A DNA stretch of 59,170 nucleotides from Brevundimonas lenta (GTDB lineage: Bacteria; Pseudomonadota; Alphaproteobacteria; Caulobacterales; Caulobacteraceae), in assembly GCF_014196335.1 (NCBI RefSeq), contig NZ_JACIDM010000004.1:1-59170 (forward strand), in the 5' to 3' direction. This document shows, piece after piece, positions 10,801-18,204 of this stretch. The position numbers were made by a program, and so were the translations under genes. A model generated the notes under the pieces. It was not told the origin of the DNA. It did no database searches and was given only the letters and a program-made list of their open reading frames with translations. The first letter of the stretch is position 1; every line of letters starts with the position of its first letter.

Positions 10801-10902
10801 GGTGGAGGTTGACGCCTGGGCGACCGCGACATCCGCGATGGCCAGTGAGGCGACGAGAGCGAGAGCCGAGGCCCCCAGGTAAATCTTGGCCTTACGAATC
10901 AT
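7894..10902 (-). CDS. TonB-dependent receptor with N-terminal carboxypeptidase-regulatory-like domain (paralogue 2)
   Basis: This 1002-aa paralogue of the following receptor has the same architecture: signal peptide ending near ADVAVAQA, regulatory-like domain at about 32-110 (STLRGTISDATTAETGGTV), plug around GEIVVTGRRIFEVRTSEVATN, and a barrel ending FQVGMRYQF. The start is ambiguous. A GTG at 10905 overlaps the regulator stop by 4 nt, and an ATG at 10902 follows it as TGATG. I list the ATG, whose signal peptide (MIRKAKIYLGASALAL) is complete. Coupling to the regulator gene and the 70-bp terminator-free gap to the next receptor suggest one transcript for all three. Imported substrate: probably an oligosaccharide, by context. 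Confidence 0.93.
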   Translation of the reverse strand: MIRKAKIYLGASALALVASLAIADVAVAQASTSTLRGTISDATTAETGGTVTATEISTGYVSRARIGSDGGYVLSGLRPGTYRITVTTVDGQTMDDTVTLSLGQVATLNLDVADRTGEEITATPETGATELGEIVVTGRRIFEVRTSEVATNVSQDQINNLPQINRNFLNFAALAPGVRVTEGDTERTISAGGQGAASINVFIDGQNQKSTIIDGGVAGQDDSRGNPFPQVAVQEFRVISQNFKAEYEQASSSIITSVTRSGTNDYHGDFFISYQPSDWTEEDGFGRAVGVERLQYGASLGGPIIRDRLHFFGAYERKDETRRNTVVLNRSEYAPLFAGDTGTFDAPFEEDLFFGKLSWSIDDRQRFDFSMTYRTENDIRDFGGINAYSRASQVNTDTLSFVARHQFQGDGFLNEAQLDFFEYNYNPTGLNFTDFGRQYIIFRDNRVDDPLIPETIGFQLNLNNRVDTVFNAGGRSDNQDIRQRNWTFRDDLTFNDLEWNGLHTVKAGFKWSNQNYYVNKQLGRNPQFYYDVTANPALNGSIDIPVAVTFGVEVPPADVTNNVIGLYIQDDWQLNDKLELNLGIRWDYEDNAVNNEYRTPQNIRDMLAAIQALPGYDFPSYFNPNDYITNGRDAFMGAFQPRIGFSYDVFGDERTVVFGGAGRYYDRIGFNFAFDERFKPTQFIKDIFFSIPGGFQNGNETIAWDPIYLTPEGLDPLLAATPGAGEVFLVNNDPEPPLTDQFNLGVRQKFGDFQTAVTLAYGKSRNLYAWYIANAGSETGDRFSGPTPASVGFPEFRNLIFFSNHDAEMTFKALYLTVDKPYNEEDRWGMTFTYTLSESERNGSRDVGVGGFDFDYNVPALSPTFPTKQDERHRIVASGMVGLPYDFMLSGIITLGSGLPFNVFNCPDATNPNICWNGGRPQKYDFIIPNAWAYRQVDLRLTKEFDMGHGQTIELIVDAINIFNYRNYGPDFEGDYNNPNFGRPFNQYLPTRSFQVGMRYQF

Positions 10903-11960
10903 CACAGTTTCTCCCCTTCAAGAGACGGTGTCTGGACGTCGGTTCGGTTGAGATCGGCAGCCCCCCCATAAGGCCGCTCAAGGTTGGACGAGGCACGCAC
11001 GACGAGTTCAGGCCGCACCACTTCACAGGCGGTGTCGACCTCGGATCCGGCCATTCTCACGACGCGCTCAAGCGCCTTGCGGCCGGTTTCCGCGATATTG
11101 ATCTTCAGGGTGGTCAGGCCCGGCCGGACCAGGCTGGCCAGCGGGATGTCGTCGAAGCCGACCAGGGCCACGTCCTCGGGCACGCGCAGCCCGGCCTCCT
11201 GGAAGGCCAGCATCGCGCCGACGGCCATGTTGTCGTTGCCGGCGAAGACCGCGTCTGGCTGTACCGCCAGTCCGGCGAGCCGCAGGCCTGCGTCATGGCC
11301 CGAAGCCTTGGTGAAGGCGCCCTCGATCACCGTCGTCGGCAGGCCGGCGGCGGCCATGGCCTCGACATAGCCGGCCATGCGGGCCTCGGCGTCTAGGTTG
11401 CCGGTCGGTCCGGAGATGTGAACGATCCGGCGCCGTCCGACGGCGACCAGATGCTCCACCGCGGCGACGGCGCCGCCATGGTTGTCGACCACGATCGAGG
11501 CGCGCTCCTCATCGGCGCCCCCGTTCATCACCAGGATCGGGGTACGGCCCGCCAGGCCCGAGGCCAGGTTGGCTGCGCCGAGGTGGGGCGACAGAACGAT
11601 CAGCCCGTCGACGCGGCCCCGCATCGAACGGATCGCCGCCGAGGCCTCGTCGGCGTCATCGTGCGAAGACGAGACGATCAGGTGATAGCCCTGAGCCCGG
11701 GCCGCGACGTCCATGCCGCGGATCAGCTCGGAGAAGTATTCGCCGTACAGATCCGGCAGGATCACGCCGATGGTGTTGGTCTTGCTGGTCGACAGGCTGC
11801 GGGCGCCGGAATGCGGGACGTACTGCAGGGCGTCGACGGCCTCGAGCACCCGACGGCGGGTCGCTTCGGTGACCGGGCCTGCGCCGGTGAGGACGCGTGA
11901 AACCGAGGCGACGGATACATCCGCGCGCAAGGCCACATCCCGAATGGTGGCCGGCTTCAA
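10902..11960 (-). CDS. LacI/GalR-family transcriptional regulator
   Basis: This is about 352 aa: an N-terminal LacI helix-turn-helix (ATIRDVALRADVSVASVSRVLTG) followed by a sugar-binding-like effector domain (NTIGVILPDLYGEYFSELIRG, PDAVFAGNDNMAVGAMLAFQEAGLRVPEDVALVGFDDIPLA). I chose the TTG start at 11960, which puts the HTH at the extreme N-terminus as usual for the family. A longer frame extends to 12095 but would add a non-conserved basic tail and run across the operator-like palindrome at 12066-12083. It probably represses its own operon and the receptor genes until a sugar from the imported glycan binds it. The effector is unknown. Confidence 0.92.
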   Translation of the reverse strand: MKPATIRDVALRADVSVASVSRVLTGAGPVTEATRRRVLEAVDALQYVPHSGARSLSTSKTNTIGVILPDLYGEYFSELIRGMDVAARAQGYHLIVSSSHDDADEASAAIRSMRGRVDGLIVLSPHLGAANLASGLAGRTPILVMNGGADEERASIVVDNHGGAVAAVEHLVAVGRRRIVHISGPTGNLDAEARMAGYVEAMAAAGLPTTVIEGAFTKASGHDAGLRLAGLAVQPDAVFAGNDNMAVGAMLAFQEAGLRVPEDVALVGFDDIPLASLVRPGLTTLKINIAETGRKALERVVRMAGSEVDTACEVVRPELVVRASSNLERPYGGAADLNRTDVQTPSLEGEKL

Positions 11961-12065
11961 GCCTGACCGTCCGCGCCTTGCGGCCACGTGAGTCGAACCA
12001 CGGAATCCTCCCAGAGATGGACTTCCGATTCCGGTCCGCTTTCCGCGGATCCGTCCGGTGAATCC

Positions 12066-12083
12066 ATGTAACCGATTACATGA
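12066..12083 (-). promoter_or_regulatory. Candidate LacI-type operator
   Basis: CATGTAACCGATTACATG is an 18-bp palindrome with one mismatched base pair and a central CG, the classical form of LacI/GalR operators. It lies about 105 bp upstream of the regulator start, where autorepression would be expected, and so in front of the whole regulator-receptor unit. Assignment to this regulator is inference from position and symmetry. Confidence 0.7.
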
Positions 12084-12100
12084 CACACTAGTCACGCGCC

Positions 12101-12566
12101 CCGCAAGTGCCCCACTTTGGCCACATGCGGGGGCCGCCCGACATTCTGCAGGCGACTCCGGTTAACCCTGAATCCGGGCCCTCAGTTCCGTGGGCTGGCG
12201 GCTACAGCGCGGCTGCATGATCGCAGATAATATAGTTATCTGTTTGTTTTAGGAGCAATTTTCGTCAGTGGCGCCCAGAGCACATCCGGCGACGGATTTC
12301 CCGCGCTAGTGACGACAAGAGCCATCCGACGCCGCCAGGCGATTTCCGCCACACTCCGGGCGGGATGAAGGCGACGCGCGACGCGCGACCGACTCAGGCC
12401 GCGAAGCTCCGCCCCGACTCACGTGTCGAGACGCCCTGTGGCGACGCTTCCGAAGCGCTCCAGCGTCGCCGGCGCCAATTTCCTGACGCAAGAGCGGACC
12501 ATCAATTGCCCTTGCCTTACCCTGGGCCGGGGTCATCGGGATCCACGGCGCCGTACTGGACACGTC
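12101..12566. other. Intergenic stretch between the regulator and the GFA gene
   Basis: There is no credible coding region. Open frames here are uninterrupted only because of high GC and lack family features. The notable content is the AT-rich perfect palindrome at 12224-12242, followed by a T-rich run (12243-12250). The 5' side should hold the minus-strand promoter of the LacI-type regulator and the 3' side the plus-strand promoter of the GFA-family gene, but no confident -35/-10 pair was found. Confidence 0.6.
12224..12242. promoter_or_regulatory. AT-rich perfect palindrome
   Basis: Arms CAGATAA (12224-12230) and TTATCTG (12236-12242) are perfectly complementary around TATAG. Such an AT-rich island stands out in GC-rich DNA. 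It could be an operator, or a weak hairpin before the T-rich run at 12243-12250. It is not part of a recognised gene. Confidence 0.45.
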
Positions 12567-12968
12567 ATGACCGAGGTTCGCGAAGCCCGTTGCCGTTGTG
12601 GTCAGCTGAGCGCCGCCTGCCTTGGCGAGCCCGTCCGCGTCTCCGTCTGCCACTGCCTCGCCTGCCAGCAACGCAGCGGCAGCGCCTTCGCCGCCCAGGC
12701 CCGCTATCCCGCCGACCGGGTGACGATCACCGGCGAGCACCGCACCTGGACCCGCGTCGCCGACAGCGGCCGCGAGGTCGACTACGGCTTCTGCCCCAAC
12801 TGTGGCTCGACCGTCTTCTACACGGGCGGCAATTTCGAGAATTTCATGGCCATCCCGGTGGGCGCCTTCGCCGACCCGGCCTTCCCTCCCCCGCATTTCT
12901 CGGTCTGGGAAAGGCGCAAGCACGCCTGGACCGAAGTCCTCGGCGACGAGGTCGATCACTCCAGCTAA
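12567..12968 (+). CDS. GFA/CENP-V family zinc-binding protein
   Basis: This 133-aa cytoplasmic protein of the glutathione-dependent formaldehyde-activating (GFA)-like fold has the zinc-ligand pattern ARCRCGQLSAAC, VCHCLACQQRSGSAF and FCPNCGSTVFY. Members bind two Zn ions; a few act on S-hydroxymethylglutathione, but most have no proven substrate. I use the ATG at 12567 (MTEVREARC) because upstream in-frame sequence is non-conserved. Its stop TAA overlaps the stop of the convergent esterase gene (12965-12968), so the two genes share their 3' ends with no terminator between. Family certain, substrate unknown. Confidence 0.93.
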   Translation: MTEVREARCRCGQLSAACLGEPVRVSVCHCLACQQRSGSAFAAQARYPADRVTITGEHRTWTRVADSGREVDYGFCPNCGSTVFYTGGNFENFMAIPVGAFADPAFPPPHFSVWERRKHAWTEVLGDEVDHSS

Positions 12969-14518
12969 CGAGGTGGATCGAGCCGCCCGTAGTACGCCTC
13001 GATCAGGTCCAGCCGATTGGCGAACGGCACCGGCTTCGCCACCGGCCCGTCGTTGGTGAACTCCAGCAGCCGGTCGCGCTCCGCCCCGAACTCGGGCCAG
13101 GCCTGCCGCCCCCCGCCGTTCGGATCGCCCTTCGCCGCGAAAGTGGTCCAGTAGCCGGCCATCGCATCCGCCGCCCGCTGATCCAGCGCCGCCGTCGGCC
13201 AGGGCGAAGCGGACAGGTTGTCGAACACATACTGCCGCTCCGACGCATGGGTCGCCCCGTCATGCGGCTCGGGCATCGCCGCCGACACCACGTCGAACCG
13301 GTACAGATACGTCGGATGCCCGTTGCGGGCGTGCAGCCGCGCCAGATGCCGCGCCGGCTCGTTAAACACCAGGTCGCTCAGCACGAACTGATCGTAGCCG
13401 TCCTGCCCGCCATAGGCCGCCAGGAAGGCCGGCCGCTCCTCCTCGCTCATGCCGTCGTCCAGCGCGCCATAGGGGCTGAGGTCCGACGGCTTCATCCACC
13501 AGAACTCGGCGCTGTTCGTGCCGATGATCAGCGGCACAGGCGCCTCGCGCCCATCCGCAAACATGGTCTCGACGTTCTCGTCGATAAGTCCGCCGTTGTC
13601 GTATCCGTCGATCACCAGCAAATCGCCGCCGTAGAAGCTGGGGGCCGGAGTCAGCAGCCGTTCCGCGGGCAGCGCGCGAAGCTGATCCACCGTCGCGTCG
13701 GCGGGCAGACCGGCCTCGATGGCGAACGCCTCGCCCCGCACCTCCAGCGAGGGCGATCCATCTCCCGTCCGGAAGGTAGCGGTCCCCTTGTCCCGCCCCA
13801 GTCCCGACTGCACCACCGCGCGATGAAACAGCCCCCTCGCCCGCTCTGCGATCATCAGACGGGTGACCAGCGCCCCGCCGGCGGACTCGCCGAACACGGT
13901 GACATTGCCAGGATCGCCGCCGAATGCAGCCGCATTGTCCCGCACCCACTCCAGCGACGCGATGACGTCGGCTAGCCCGTAGTTACCGACCAGCCCTCCG
14001 TCACCCGCCTCGGCCGTCAGGGCCGGGTGTCCGAAGAACCCCAGCCGCCCGAGTCTATAGTTGATCGTCACCACCACGACGCCGCGCTTCGCCAGGTTCG
14101 CCCCGTCGTACAGCGCCGCCGTGCCCGAGCCGTTGTTCAACCCGCCGCCGTGGATCCACACCATCACCGGACGTCGATCGCCTGCGGAGCCCTGCGTCCA
14201 CACGTTCAGCGTCAGGCAGTCCTCGCTCATCGGCAGGGGCCCGACGCCGTTGTCGCCGTTGGCGGGCGGCTGGATGCAGATGGCGCCCGCCTGCCCCGCA
14301 TCGCGCTCGCCCTCCCAGGTCGCCGCCGGCTGCGGCGCCCGCCAGCGCAGGTCGCCGACGGGCGGCGCGGCGTAGGGCAAGCCCTTGAAACTGATCACGC
14401 CGTCGGCTTCCCGCCCGACCACGACGCCCTGCTGAACCTCCGCACGCGGGCGGTTGTCGGGTGCGGCGTTCGGTGTCGTCATCAGAAGCGCCGCGGCGAG
14501 AAGTGAAGGCAGGAACAT
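12965..14518 (-). CDS. Type B carboxylesterase (alpha/beta hydrolase)
   Basis: This 517-aa secreted esterase has a short signal peptide (MFLPSLLAAALLMTTPNA). The nucleophile elbow FGESAGG puts the catalytic Ser near residue 212. The oxyanion-hole motif VWIHGGG, the SEDCLTLNVW signature, an acidic partner in IIGTNSAEFWW and a His in GATHASERQYVF complete the triad. Length matches the family. It would hydrolyse carboxylic esters in the periplasm or outside the cell; the substrate is unknown. It is divergent from the HWE kinase gene, with a 116-bp spacer holding nested palindromes, and converges on the GFA-family gene with overlapping stop codons. Confidence 0.93.
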   Translation of the reverse strand: MFLPSLLAAALLMTTPNAAPDNRPRAEVQQGVVVGREADGVISFKGLPYAAPPVGDLRWRAPQPAATWEGERDAGQAGAICIQPPANGDNGVGPLPMSEDCLTLNVWTQGSAGDRRPVMVWIHGGGLNNGSGTAALYDGANLAKRGVVVVTINYRLGRLGFFGHPALTAEAGDGGLVGNYGLADVIASLEWVRDNAAAFGGDPGNVTVFGESAGGALVTRLMIAERARGLFHRAVVQSGLGRDKGTATFRTGDGSPSLEVRGEAFAIEAGLPADATVDQLRALPAERLLTPAPSFYGGDLLVIDGYDNGGLIDENVETMFADGREAPVPLIIGTNSAEFWWMKPSDLSPYGALDDGMSEEERPAFLAAYGGQDGYDQFVLSDLVFNEPARHLARLHARNGHPTYLYRFDVVSAAMPEPHDGATHASERQYVFDNLSASPWPTAALDQRAADAMAGYWTTFAAKGDPNGGGRQAWPEFGAERDRLLEFTNDGPVAKPVPFANRLDLIEAYYGRLDPPR

Positions 14519-14575
14519 AGGTCACACTAGCCGCGCCTCCTCCGATGGCCCAAATAGCAATGTGCAACGGCCAGT

Positions 14576-14609
14576 GTTCCTTAAGGAACCGGTTCCGGGT
14601 CAAAGCGTT
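14576..14609 (+). promoter_or_regulatory. Sigma-EcfG-like promoter embedded in nested palindromes
   Basis: GGAAC (14585-14589) and CGTT (14606-14609) are separated by exactly 16 nt, matching the alphaproteobacterial general stress promoter consensus GGAAC-N16/17-CGTT. The -35 element is also the right half of a perfect palindrome GTTCCTTAAGGAAC (14576-14589) and the left half of another, GGAACCGGTTCC (14585-14596). The downstream gene starts at 14635. Sigma-EcfG control is inference from the match; a palindrome-binding repressor is an alternative or an addition. Confidence 0.6.
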
Positions 14610-14634
14610 ACCGTGCGCGCAATCGGGGGTTTGA

Positions 14635-16152
14635 TTGAAGGTTCTGGCGAAATCAGGCGGCCTGTCGGTCGATCTGGCGAGCGCGTTCGACGCCTCGCCG
14701 AATCCCTATGTGCTGATCACGCCCGACCTGCACATCGCGGGCGTCAACCAGGCGTACCTTGACGTCACCAACAGCGACCGCGACGCCATCATCGGCCAGC
14801 CCCTGTTCGCCGCCTTCGATTCCGGTCCGGGCGAGGAGGCGCCGGAGAACGTCCGCCAGGTCCGCGCCTCGCTGGAAAAGGCCCGCGACACCCGCCAGCG
14901 CGACCACCTCGCCCTCGTCAAATACTCCATCTCCCACCGCGACGCCGACGGCCGGGAAGTGTTCGAGGACCGCTACTGGAGCGCCACCCACACGCCGATG
15001 CTCGATGACCAGGGCGAGGTCGTCTTCCTGCTCCAGCACACCACCGACATCACCGAACTGCAGCACCTGCGTGAGCGCGGCTCCCCGCGGCAGAGCGCCA
15101 GCGCCCTCGACTCCATGCTCGGCGGCGCCGTCCTGGGCCGCGCCGCCCAGGTGCAGGAGGACAACCGCCGTCTCGAGACCGAGCGCCGCCGCCTGGTCGA
15201 GATGTTCATGCAGGCGCCCGGCTTCGTCGCCGTGCTGGACGGCCCCGACCATGTCTTCCAGATGCACAACCCGGCCTACGCCCAGCTGATCGGCCACCGC
15301 GACCTGACCGGCAAGCCGATCCGCGACGCCCTGCCCGAGCTGGCGGGTCAGGGCTACTACGAGTTCCTCGACACCGTCTTCGTCACCGGCGAACCGCATG
15401 AGGGCCGGGGCAGCCTGGTCCAGCTTCAGCGCACCCCCGGCGCCCCGCTGGAGAACGTCTTCCTCAACTTCATCTACCAGCCCATCCGTGACGCCGACGG
15501 CCAGGTCGCCGGCATCTTCGTCCAGGGCCACGACGTCACCGAGACCGTCGTCTCGGCCGAGCGTCAGAAGCTGATGATCGACGAGCTGAACCACCGGGTG
15601 AAGAACACCCTCGCGACGGTCCAGTCGATCGCCATGCAGACGGCGCGCTCGCACGCCGACCCGGGCACCTTCGCCGCCGGCTTTCAGGCCCGGCTGATGG
15701 CGCTGTCGCACACCCACGACCTGCTGACCCGCAGTCACTGGGAAGGCGCCGACCTGCGCGCCATTCTCGAGCACGAGACCGAGGCCCACGGCCCCCACCG
15801 CATCAGCCTGAACGGCCCGCCGGTCGCGCTGGAGCCGGCCGCGGCCCTGTCGTTCGGCATGATCTTCCACGAGCTGGCCACCAACGCCGCCAAGTACGGC
15901 GCGCTGTCGGCGCCCGACGGCCGCATCCTGGTGGACTGGGGCGTCGCCGATCAAAGCAGCCCGGTGCTGCATCTGACCTGGCGCGAGATCGGCGGGCCGC
16001 CCGCCACGCCGCCGACCCGCCGCGGCTTCGGCAGCCGATTGATCGAACGCAATATTCGCCACGATCTGGCGGGTGAAGTGAAACTCGAATACGCAGAAAC
16101 CGGTTTGTGCGCGGAGCTTTCTGTTCCGCTTGGCGCTGAGAGGGCATCATGA
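14635..16152 (+). CDS. PAS-containing HWE-family sensor histidine kinase
   Basis: This 505-aa soluble sensor kinase has two PAS-like regions (about 20-140 and 185-305) ahead of an HWE kinase module. The phospho-acceptor is His320 in ELNHRVKNTLATVQSIA. The HWE-type ATPase follows, with the N-box HELATNAAKYGALS, the W-x-E signature LTWREIGGP and a G-box GFGSRLIERNI. No membrane helix is visible, so it senses an internal or redox/light-type cue; I see no LOV cysteine motif. It uses a TTG start with a GGGGG Shine-Dalgarno about 7 nt upstream. It overlaps the response regulator gene by 4 nt (ATGA) and lies behind a sigma-EcfG-like promoter, which suggests a role in general stress signalling. Confidence 0.92.
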   Translation: MKVLAKSGGLSVDLASAFDASPNPYVLITPDLHIAGVNQAYLDVTNSDRDAIIGQPLFAAFDSGPGEEAPENVRQVRASLEKARDTRQRDHLALVKYSISHRDADGREVFEDRYWSATHTPMLDDQGEVVFLLQHTTDITELQHLRERGSPRQSASALDSMLGGAVLGRAAQVQEDNRRLETERRRLVEMFMQAPGFVAVLDGPDHVFQMHNPAYAQLIGHRDLTGKPIRDALPELAGQGYYEFLDTVFVTGEPHEGRGSLVQLQRTPGAPLENVFLNFIYQPIRDADGQVAGIFVQGHDVTETVVSAERQKLMIDELNHRVKNTLATVQSIAMQTARSHADPGTFAAGFQARLMALSHTHDLLTRSHWEGADLRAILEHETEAHGPHRISLNGPPVALEPAAALSFGMIFHELATNAAKYGALSAPDGRILVDWGVADQSSPVLHLTWREIGGPPATPPTRRGFGSRLIERNIRHDLAGEVKLEYAETGLCAELSVPLGAERAS

Positions 16153-16523
16153 GCGAAACGTTGTCGGGTCGCCGCATCCTTGTGGTCGAGGATGAATCCC
16201 TGGTCGCCATGCTGCTGGAGACGATCCTCGAGGACATGGGCTGCACGCCCGTCGGACCGGCATCGACCGTGGACGAGGGCCTGGCCCTGTTGAACGGCGA
16301 GTCCATCGACGGCGCCCTGCTGGACGTCAACGTCGCCGGCCGTCAGATTTTCCCGGTCGCCCAGGCCCTGAAGGAGCGCGGCGTGCCGTTCGTCTTCTCG
16401 ACCGGCTACGGCGAGGGCGGCCTGCCCGACGAATGGCGCGGCCAGCCGACCATCCAGAAGCCCTTCACCGAGGCCGCCGTCCGCGACGCCCTGATGAAGG
16501 CGCTGGGCGTCGCTACCGTCTGA
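16149..16523 (+). CDS. Single-domain response regulator, FAT GUY-like
   Basis: This 124-aa receiver domain has no output domain. Acidic residues VVEDE (about 13-16), phospho-acceptor Asp59 (GALLDVNV), switch residue Thr85 and Lys104 (IQKPF) are all present. The motif PFVFSTGYG (80-88) resembles the PFxFATGYG signature of FAT GUY regulators, which in alphaproteobacteria work with HWE/HisKA_2 kinases in the general stress response; here Ser replaces Ala. It overlaps the kinase gene by 4 nt, so the two form a cognate pair. Phosphorelay to PhyR is a family-based possibility; no phyR or ecfG gene is in the window. Confidence 0.9.
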   Translation: MSETLSGRRILVVEDESLVAMLLETILEDMGCTPVGPASTVDEGLALLNGESIDGALLDVNVAGRQIFPVAQALKERGVPFVFSTGYGEGGLPDEWRGQPTIQKPFTEAAVRDALMKALGVATV

Positions 16524-16527
16524 AACA

Positions 16528-16614
16528 GGGTCGAGGGTCCAGGGTCGCGGGTCGAGGGCGTGAAAAGCTGCGCCGACCCGTCCCTCCAGACCCTGGCCCC
16601 TCGCCCCTCGACCC
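16528..16614. repeat. G/C-rich inverted repeat between convergent genes
   Basis: GGGTCGAGGG (16528-16537) is matched by CCCTCGACCC (16605-16614), with additional imperfect pairing of CCAGGGTC-type blocks inside. It fills the gap between the response regulator and the convergent oxidoreductase, whose stop codon sits on the repeat edge. It may act as a bidirectional terminator. Style and composition resemble the inverted repeat at 18205-18294. Confidence 0.65.
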
Positions 16615-18197
16615 TACCGCTTCATATCCTTCAGTACCGCCTTCGCGGCGTTGTGCCCCGGCGCGCCGGTGACGCCCCCGCCCGGATGCGCCCCTGATCC
16701 GCACAGATACAGACCCGGCACGGGCATGCGGTGATCCGCATGGCCCAGCACCGGCCGCGCGCTGAACAATTGGTCCAGCGTCAGCCGGCCGTGGAAGATG
16801 TCGCCGCCGACCAGGCCGAAGCGCCGCTCCAGGTCGCGCGGCCCCAGCGCCAGCCGTCCCACCACCGACGCCTTGAAGCCCGGCGCGTGCGCATCGACCG
16901 TGTCGATCATCAGATCGGCCACCGTATCGCGATGCTCGTCGGCCAGAGTCGGATCGACGTGCTGGCAGAACAGGCTCGCCACATGCTGCCCGGCAGGCGC
17001 CAGACTGTCGTCCAGGGTCGAGGGGATCAGCATCTCGACGATCGGCTTCGACGACCAGCCGTTCAGCCGCGCCTCGGCATGAGCCCGGTCCATGTAGTCC
17101 AGCGTCGGCGCGATGATGATGCCCGCCGTCAGATGGTCCCCCTGCCCCGGCAGGCAGGTGAAGTTCGGCAGCTCCGACAGCGCCACATTCATCCGGAAGG
17201 TGCCCGAGCCGGACTGGTAGTTGCCGATCCGCTCGCGGAAGTCGGCCGGAACCACCGCGTCGTCGACGAAATTCTCGAACAGCAGCCGCGGGTGCAGGTT
17301 CGACACCACCGCCTTCGCCCGCACCACGTCGCCGGCCTCGGTCACCGCGCCCACGGCCCGGCCCTTCTCGGTCAGCACCGATGCGATCGGCGTCTCCAGA
17401 CGGACCTCGACGCCCTTTTCGGCGCAGGCCTTCGCCATCGCCTGGGTGATGGCGCCCATGCCGCCCAGCGCGTGGCCCCACACGCCCTTGCGCCCGTTCA
17501 CCTCGCCAAACACGTGGTGCAGCAGCACATAGGCCGACCCCGGCGTGTACGGACTTCCGTAGTTGCCGACGATGCTGTCGAAGCCGAACAGCGCCTTGAT
17601 CGGATCGCTCTCGAACCAGCCGTCCAGCCAGTCGCCCGCCGACTTGGCGAACAGGTCCAGCAGATCGCGCCGCCCCTGGACGTCCAGCGACGCCGCCTGT
17701 TTGCCCAGCCCGCCGGCCTTCAGCAGTTCGGGCAGCATCGCCGGCCAACCGCCGTCCACCATGTTCGGCGGCGCCTTCAGGATCCAGTCGCGCAGGATCG
17801 CCGCCACCACCTCCAGCCGCCGCTCGTATTCCGGCAGCCGCTCGGCGTCCTTCGTCGAGAATTTCGCCAGTTCGCCCTGGGTCCGTCCCTCGCCGGCCAG
17901 CAGATAGCGGCCGTCGTCGAAGGGCAGGAAGTTCGACACCTTGCGCTCGACCACGGTCAGCCCGTGCCGGGCCAGGTCCATGTCGGCGATGACCTTCGGA
18001 TTCAGCAGGCTGACCGTGTAACTGGCGGTCGAGTTGCGGAAGCCTGGATGGAATTCCTCCGTCACCGCCGCCCCGCCAACCACATGCCGGCGCTCCAGCA
18101 CCGTCACCTTCAGCCCGGCCTTCGCCAGGTAGAAGGCGCAGACGAGGCCGTTGTGGCCCCCGCCCAGGATGACGACGTCGGTGTTGGTGGTGGTCAT
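16614..18197 (-). CDS. Phytoene desaturase-like (CrtI/PYROXD2-type) FAD-dependent oxidoreductase
   Basis: This 527-aa protein has an N-terminal dinucleotide-binding motif (VVILGGGHNGLVCAFYLAKAGLKVTVLERR, with VGGAAVTEE) and a C-terminal flavin-binding segment (VPGLYLCGSGAHPGGGVTGAPGHNAAKAVL). Overall it fits the phytoene dehydrogenase-related family close to PYROXD2 rather than a canonical carotenoid CrtI, and no carotenoid genes (crtB, crtE) are adjacent. The reaction is therefore an FAD-linked oxidation or desaturation of unknown substrate. The ATG at 18197 has no convincing Shine-Dalgarno; its upstream sequence is the arm of an inverted repeat at 18205-18294. It converges on the response regulator gene. 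Confidence 0.88.
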   Translation of the reverse strand: MTTTNTDVVILGGGHNGLVCAFYLAKAGLKVTVLERRHVVGGAAVTEEFHPGFRNSTASYTVSLLNPKVIADMDLARHGLTVVERKVSNFLPFDDGRYLLAGEGRTQGELAKFSTKDAERLPEYERRLEVVAAILRDWILKAPPNMVDGGWPAMLPELLKAGGLGKQAASLDVQGRRDLLDLFAKSAGDWLDGWFESDPIKALFGFDSIVGNYGSPYTPGSAYVLLHHVFGEVNGRKGVWGHALGGMGAITQAMAKACAEKGVEVRLETPIASVLTEKGRAVGAVTEAGDVVRAKAVVSNLHPRLLFENFVDDAVVPADFRERIGNYQSGSGTFRMNVALSELPNFTCLPGQGDHLTAGIIIAPTLDYMDRAHAEARLNGWSSKPIVEMLIPSTLDDSLAPAGQHVASLFCQHVDPTLADEHRDTVADLMIDTVDAHAPGFKASVVGRLALGPRDLERRFGLVGGDIFHGRLTLDQLFSARPVLGHADHRMPVPGLYLCGSGAHPGGGVTGAPGHNAAKAVLKDMKR

Positions 18198-18204
18198 GCT
18201 GGTT

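Noticed and set aside
12423..12566. In-frame N-terminal extension of the GFA-family protein
   Set aside because: It has no conserved residues and no Shine-Dalgarno advantage; the ATG at 12567 gives the standard family length.
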